NCBI GenBank assembly: GCA_009760855.2
Contig: WPIO01000020.1
Span: 2,607,501-2,671,500, forward strand
Length of the DNA stretch: 64,000 nucleotides
Reading direction: 5' to 3'
Source: Cristatella mucedo
Lineage: Eukaryota; Bryozoa; Phylactolaemata; Cristatellidae
Shown here: piece by piece, positions 49,824 through 57,400 of the stretch
Layout of the letters: each line of letters opens with the position of its first letter
Position numbering within the stretch: the stretch's first letter is position 1
Position numbers and translations under genes: made by a program
The notes under the pieces: model-generated
The model's input: only the letters and a program-made list of their open reading frames with translations
Told to the model about the DNA's origin: nothing
Databases searched by the model: none

Positions 49824-51411
49824 TCTCTTGCTTTCTGTGTAACTTCCACGCGAGAGGTCAGACTCACGAATCCTCGCAGAGGCAGCCTCAAATCTAAGAA
49901 CCTAAAACTGCAAACCTCGGTCAATGGAAACGTGTTGCGCTCGCCTTCAGCACATTTAATTTATTATCAAGGGTTAATCACGCACGGAACTTGGGTTAAA
50001 TAGCCAAGGTTTTAGAGTCGCTGCTAGGTTTAAAATGGGCTTGATGACTCTGACCTTAAATCGATTCAATGCTGTGTTTGCATGATAAAGTTCCGAGAGG
50101 CCCATACTTTCCAGCGTCTTGCTCCCAATGTAGACAGCCAATTCGCGAACCGTAACGGAAATTCAAACGTAAATAAATCGCCTAGCTTGAGGGCTGGAAA
50201 GGGATCACAGCAAAAGTACAACTGAGTGTCATCTGCCCAGAATTGAAAGCCTAGACTATGCTTTGCGATCACATCGGCTATATAGCTGGAAAGTCAATTT
50301 TGAGCTCGGCTATTACCCCAGCAACAAGTTCTCTAAGGGCGCAAGATGGAGAGCATAAACTGGGATAAGAAGCGATATATAAGAAGTGATCAGAAGCTCG
50401 AGGATCGAGCGCAGAGCCCTGAGGTACCCTGTACTTTACCAGTTCTTCGGATGACCATTATACGTTCACATCAACCCCTTTTATCTCCCACTGAGATAGG
50501 ATCTGAACCTTTCCAGTGCACTGCCATTGATGCCCAGGCGAGATGAGAAGCACTCCAGAAGAAGTGACCGACCTACTTTATGATCAATTATAGCAAACAA
50601 CAATTGATTATAAAGTCCTTCTTGAGTGCTTCTCTCGCCAAAGCATCACTGCCACTGCACTACGGAATGCTGACTTAGTTAGAGTTTCTCTGCTCGTTTC
50701 GCTCGATTATTCGGCAGCTTTTGATATTCTATCAATCGCCAAGTCCTGCTTGAGTGCCTCTCATCTCACCTGAGCATCACTGGCACCGCATTGCAATGGT
50801 TCAGATCCTAACTCAGTGGGAGACAATAGAGTATTGATGTTAACGGACAACGGTCATTTGAAAAACTGCTGAAGTACACGGTACCTCCGGGCTCTGTGCT
50901 CGATCCGCTTGTTTTTACAGAGTACACGTGCCCTCTTGCCGATGTTATGGCAAAGCACAGTCTAGGCTTTCACTTCTATGCAGATAACACTCCGTTGTAC
51001 TTTTGTTTTTTCCCTTCCAGCCATCTAGCATGGTAAATTCTTTACATACACATTTGCTGCAAGTACTGTTACCATGCGCTCATGGATGGCAGTAAATTCT
51101 CTAATTAAATGACGACAGAACCAACTTACTAGTTATGGAAAAACCAAGTTTTTTCAGTAACCGGAGTGATTTTGCTCAAAATCGGCTCCAGCAGAATTCT
51201 TCTGTTGCATCTGCATGTCAATATTATTATTATTATTACTATTCCAAGGTGAAACACATCAATACCGCAGCCAAACTCTCGGGGCAAATGGTGGTCCGAA
51301 GAATCGCATAAAAAATGACAGGCTGCGATATATGGTGCGTTAAATTGAGCTCTAAAGGGGTCTTCAGAGCAGAATGGAGCGCTTCGAGTAGGTCAGAGGA
51401 GTGCCTAATTG

Positions 51412-51454
<43 letters not shown>

Positions 51455-54400
51455 AAGATAGCTGAATCTCTAGTCATGCACTGCACATATGAGACGAGGC
51501 TCAAACTACGACCTCGGTCAACTGCATTCATCTTGACCTTTATGGGCATGAGCACCTTAACCGCTGGCTCAAACCACAGGGGAGATTAGCATAGGCGTTC
51601 CACAGGAGTCCATAGACCGCTCTCCAGTCTTCCTAGGAAAAGGCACAGAACGGGGCACCCTGGTAAGCACAATCCTTAGACTTAATTTACCTTGGCTTGC
51701 CGTTTCACCGTGCGGGTAATTTGTGGGGGGCGCGAGGTGGGACGGGCACCGAGCTGGAGTCTGGCCCTCCCTACTGCTTGGTAGAACGGTACAGGCAGAG
51801 GATAGTCGCCGTTACGTTTGTCCAGTGGCACTCCACCAGTGTCAATCGTTACGGGCTCCCCGAATCGTTAAATATCAGTTATCCTATTCCTGATGAAACG
51901 AAACTGTAATCTTATTTGGGTTTCCAGAGTTGACTTGAAAATGAGCGCCAAGATCATTTCGGATTCCGCATGTCTTAATAATTCTGGAAAACTATCGCTT
52001 CATTCATTGGTGTGCAGGACTGTGTGCACAGGTAATGTGCAAACCTGTAAGGTTTTATGAAAGCAATATGGTAATGTCGTTTTTTCGAAATTCTCTGAGC
52101 ATCAAATTCCAAAGAGGCGGCTAATCATTTAGTGTCCGAGGTTCGGGCGCACAGTAGTCATCAACAGCACGTGTCCCAAAATATTTACTTGTTTCGCTGG
52201 GAGCCACGTTGATCGGCTGATACGCAGGTTCAACGAAGGTGTCACTTAGAATTGCTTTTCTATATGGTCTATTGGTGGTTGAGATTCAAGAACATATCAG
52301 TATACAAAGCTGATGGCGAGCATCCAGTTGTTAGGCTCAGCAGAAAGCCTGCTAATATTACCGAAGGAATGTGACGCTGGCCGTGGCATTTTCGTCTTGG
52401 CAGCTCGAGCGAGAAAAAGTGATCACTCAAGCAGCTGTTGCGCCGGGAGCACTAGAGCGAAGCCTCCGGTGCTCTGAGCGGAAAGCAGTCGTAGAGCCCT
52501 GCCGATATCTCTGCACTCATCTCGGCAAAGTGGTCCCATTCGCAGGCTTCCTGCCTATCAAATCACTCTTATGCTTCGCCTATGTACTCTGCTTTTGCAT
52601 CAGCTTATATCAGCTACGCAACGTTATGCTTGGTACATGGTACTGACGGATTTTACGCTGCAGGATGGAGGTGACGAAAGTAACACTGATCGTGGTGAAA
52701 GTCGTAGTCATGCCGTTAGTCATGGACACAGCCATTTCGACGCTCGCGACCTTGGACTAACTATGAGCACCAAGGAGGAAAATAGCATTGTAAGTCGCCA
52801 AAACTCAACGTCGCTTTAGCCACCACCCAATCTACATTTTGTAACCAGGTTTTCCAACTTTGAACTAAAATAAAGAAGTATTTTTATATATCCTTCCTCG
52901 CGGTGAGGACACAGTGCACCTACAGTGTGCGTGGCCTAATAAGCGGCAAATGGAGGCCCACGTTATTAGCTTAAGTCTAACTAGGAGGCGCAGTTAAGAG
53001 ACAAAAAGAGACGCTCTTTTGATTACCATCACTCCATGAGGCACCGCGATTCCTGTTTAAGGCAAGGAAACAAAAAATGGAATGCTTTTCACATCGTGTC
53101 TACAAACTTTCTCGGGAATGTTAGGACAGGAAACTACAAGGAACTACTAGAAGACTTACTGATGAAGTATAAAAAATCTGGCTGCAATATGTCTCAAAAG
53201 ATTAACTTCATTCATTCCCATTTAGATTTCTTCCCTGACAGCTGTGGTATGGTTAGTGATGATCATGGCGAACCTTTTCATAAAGATATCGCAACAGCGG
53301 AACAGAGATACCAGGGTAAATGGTCCACTTCAATGATGGCTGACTACTGCTGGACACAAAGATGCTCTCGAACAGCTGTACAAGAGACAGGGGAATAAAT
53401 ATTACAAGTAGACTATGGCTTTTATTTTTACAGGTATTAACCGTAGGCCTATTACTATTGGCCAGAATTTCGTGACATATACATCAATTTATTTGCAGAT
53501 TGCAAAAAACCAGAGCAATTTTTGAAATTTGACTGTCATGTTTGTGTTGAGCACATGAAAATTGATAAGCTAGACTATAAGAAATGACTAGTTTTATTTT
53601 AGCAACAGGATTTCCGCAACAGTTCGCTGACCAGTGTATTCGGTCGCACTGCAGCACGTGCAGCTGCTTCGGCTGATGCCTGCCGTGCTTCCGAATGGGC
53701 AGGGGAGGCACTGCTTGCCAGAGGTCATGCAGATATTTACAAAGAGAGATCCAGTTTCTTAAGTTGTTGTACAAGTTTCTTACTTTACAAATATTTCATT
53801 TGTTATTTGTCATTATGTACGGATAAGCCTGGTGGAGGCAGGCGCTCCTGCTTGCTCAGCCCCTGGCGCTCAGCTCTGCACCCAGTTTTCCCGACCTGAG
53901 CTTTGGCATTTTCAGGGAAATAGCGGCAGCAGCTCGAACATGATCGAACAGTCCCGGCGACGCGGTAAGATGGCAGACCACTGGCCTGCTTAGTCCGTGC
54001 CCGCTGCCATGGCACCTGGTCGTTAGCACAATCGATGCAGGCCCGTGCGTTCAACGGTCCCCTGACCGGGATTTCCTGCTCATGGCTGCCGTCCATCGAT
54101 GCAGGTTTAGTTCATTTATCGTCAAATGACTGGGTGCTGTGTAATTATTTGATGGATGTATTCCACGATGTCTTTGCTGGTTTCTTTTACGAAATGACAC
54201 AGTCAAGGTACCATAGATTCCCGACTCTGTTGTGTTGATCTCTTCGGTCACGACCTCTTTGGAGTCATCCGACTTTCCGATTGATTATGCGTAGTAATGT
54301 TAGGCGAATATCTGCTAGCATAAGCTTGCTTTGTTTGGCATCTTATCCCCACTTGTGAAAGTTTGGCGGTTGATTCCTAGGCATAGGGAAGCTCTAATTT

Positions 54401-57400
54401 TAATTGGCAATATTGTGCGGAAATCCGTTGATGGCAGGTAGCCGCTCGCTAAAAGTGATTAGATTACCGGCTTTCCCAAGGGAAATCGTACTGCTAATGT
54501 AATGTATCTTCGCCTGTATCTCTACTAAGTCATAAAGACCACGTGAGTGTTACGCGAGTTTTGTATAGCTCACTCACAGCCTAAGCGGCTTTCGGTACGC
54601 ATTCGGTAGCCAGCAGACTTCATCTCACGAAACAAAGAGAAAGTTGGAAGCATGGCAGAGTCAGTAGAGCAGTTAAGGTTGTGAGCATCATGGAAGAAGC
54701 AGCTCAGGACCGCTGAAAAGAATGAGCCATAGTCGGCAGTAGGAGAGTAGTTGTCGGTGCTTAAGAATTGTGGAAGCGAGTTCCACGGTCTAGGACCTGC
54801 AGCGCAAAAGCTTCTGTCACCAAGGTCTTTAAGCGGAGGAATGGAACAGCTAACTTATTGTCCACACAGGACCTGAGGGTGAGAACAGGCTGAAACTGAT
54901 ATAGCAGTTCAGCTAACTAAGAAGGAGCCAAGCCGTATCGGGCCTTGTTGGTCAGCGTAAGAACTTTGCTCTGTATCCGTTGCTCAACCGGCATCCATGC
55001 TAGCTCTTTTAGCAATGGAGACTCGTGCTCAAACCTCTGGGACTTGAAGACTAGCCTTGCAGCACAAAACTTCTTACCTTGTTAACTTTAAAGAACAAAT
55101 CATCGATTAATTAGCTTTCTAAGCCAAGCTGCTTGTTCTGTAAACAGGTGCTTCTCGCATGCAGCCGGGCTTGAGCCCATGACCGTGGTCATCTAGTACA
55201 TTCACCTTGACCTTGGTCGAAGCGAGCACCTTAAACACTGGGCTAAACCAGTGCTGCATAGGTATGCTCGTTTCATTTTACTAGTGGATTTTTGACGAGT
55301 ACCCAATCCCTAGCACTAATGGAAAACCAACTAATTCATTCTGCTCGCTCTTCTGACTCAGGTCGCTTAGGTATACTCATAACGAACCACTAATAGTTTG
55401 GAGATCACGATTACAGTTCGTACGCCCCAAAGTGTGAAGCTCACTTCCGATTGACATCACGACACCCCCTGAATTGAGGACAGTTATAAAATTAAGCTAC
55501 AACTCACTTCGTCCTCACATAACTTGCTGCATCCTTGCTAATTGGGCTTTATTGTGCAGCCTTTGCAAGCACTCGCCAACCACCTGTACGAAATATCCGC
55601 AAGGCCTGTATTGTTCAGTCCGTGCCTGCTCACATTTAAGCATGAACCATTTTGGAAAAGTCAAGAGGCTCATACTAGCTTTGACGCTGCTCGCCTGCAT
55701 GCTCTGCAATTTTGAGTGATCTCGTTGCAGCCGTCTCCTTTGGTAGCTTAAAACCGCTTGCCGTGATCGTCCTCGCCGGCGATCTTTTGCACAATTGTGC
55801 CGACGGCCTTGCTGTCGGAGCTGGCTTTGCAACTAGTATTCACATGGGAATTTCACTTGGAATCGCCGTATGTTGCCACGAAGTGCCGCACGAGATCGGT
55901 AAGGGAGCATCACATTGAACAGTCACGTGCTGCGGCATCGAAGCGGTGCAAATAACGTTCGATATGCTTTTTCTGGATGCCCATTTTCTCAAGGCTCAAT
56001 TTCCTCCACGCAGGAATTACTTGGTGACTGGGCAGTACCGGCCGCTGTTAAGTTTCATCTATGCTGAAAGGAGCGGGCTAGAGTATCCACATCCCGCTCG
56101 CCACGTCTCTACTTTTAAAACAACTTTTCATTAAGATAATAAATTGATTACTAGTTCCTGTCAAGGTGAAAACATCTCCAGCTGATTCTATGAGTTCTTT
56201 TAGCTCAATTGGTCAAATTCCAAATTAAATCCTCTGATGGCTATTAGAATATGCCAACCACTTTCGAAGTTACTTTAGTATTACGGGCTGTGGTGCCATT
56301 TTTTTAATTGAAAGGCTAAATGCCGCATTTTATCCTATTCTTATGATGGCTTTCATATATAATACATCCGCTTTCTTCCTATAATAATTATCCTATGTCG
56401 GAACATTTCAATGAAAGCATCGCACTATTGAATATATTCTTATGCAAACTTTAGCTAATTTATCAGTCTCGTTTATACAACGGCAAAAGAGCCCTTACGG
56501 ATATTACCACTGCTTGCAGTGGGTGATAAAGAACCACCGACTGCAAGACTTGAACCCATGACCTGGGTCGTGAAGAACGAGCATCTTATCTTTTGGACTA
56601 AGACCGAGATAGGTCATTATTGTTGGGTTGACTAGAAACAACTTGTATCTCTGTCTGTAACTCCATAAAGCCATAGAGACTATGTGGGTGCTAGGCAGGT
56701 GAGTTGTATGACTGTCACTGACAGCCTAAGCGGCTTTCGGTACACATTCGGTAGCCAACTGTCTTCGTCTCACGCAACAAAGAAAAAGTGGAAGGCATTG
56801 CAAAGTCAGGAGAGCAGTTGAGGTAGTGATTAGCATGGAAGTAGCAGCTCAGGACCGCTGAAAAGGATGAGCCACAGTCAGTGGTAGGAGAGTTGTTCTC
56901 GTTGCATAAGAATTGGGGAAGCCAACGTTCTTTAAGCTGAGGATTGGAACAGCTAAATTATTGTCCACGAAGGACCTGAGGTGCGAAGAGTCTGAAACTG
57001 GTGCAGCATCTCAGCTAGGTACGAAGGAGCCAAGTTGTGGCCGTGGCCTTGTTGGTCAGCCTAAGAACTATGCTCTCTATCCGTTGCTCAGCCGGCACAC
57101 ATGCTAGCTCTTTTAGCAAAGGACTTGAAGACTAGCCTTGCAGCCATATTCACAGGCACCTGCAGTGACCTAATAGCTTTCTTTGGTAGTTCAGCCAAAA
57201 AAGAATTACAATAATCAAGCCGAGACAGAACTAAGGAGCTAGTTGGCACCAGCCTCATTCGGCAGAAATTATTGTAAATATTATACCTTGCTTGTCATGA
57301 ACTTTTGATTACTGTTTGACTTGCATCGATAACTTAACTAGTTGCTTGAGGTTGATCAATCTGCAACCGAAGATCGCCAAACAAAACGTAATTACAGCTT

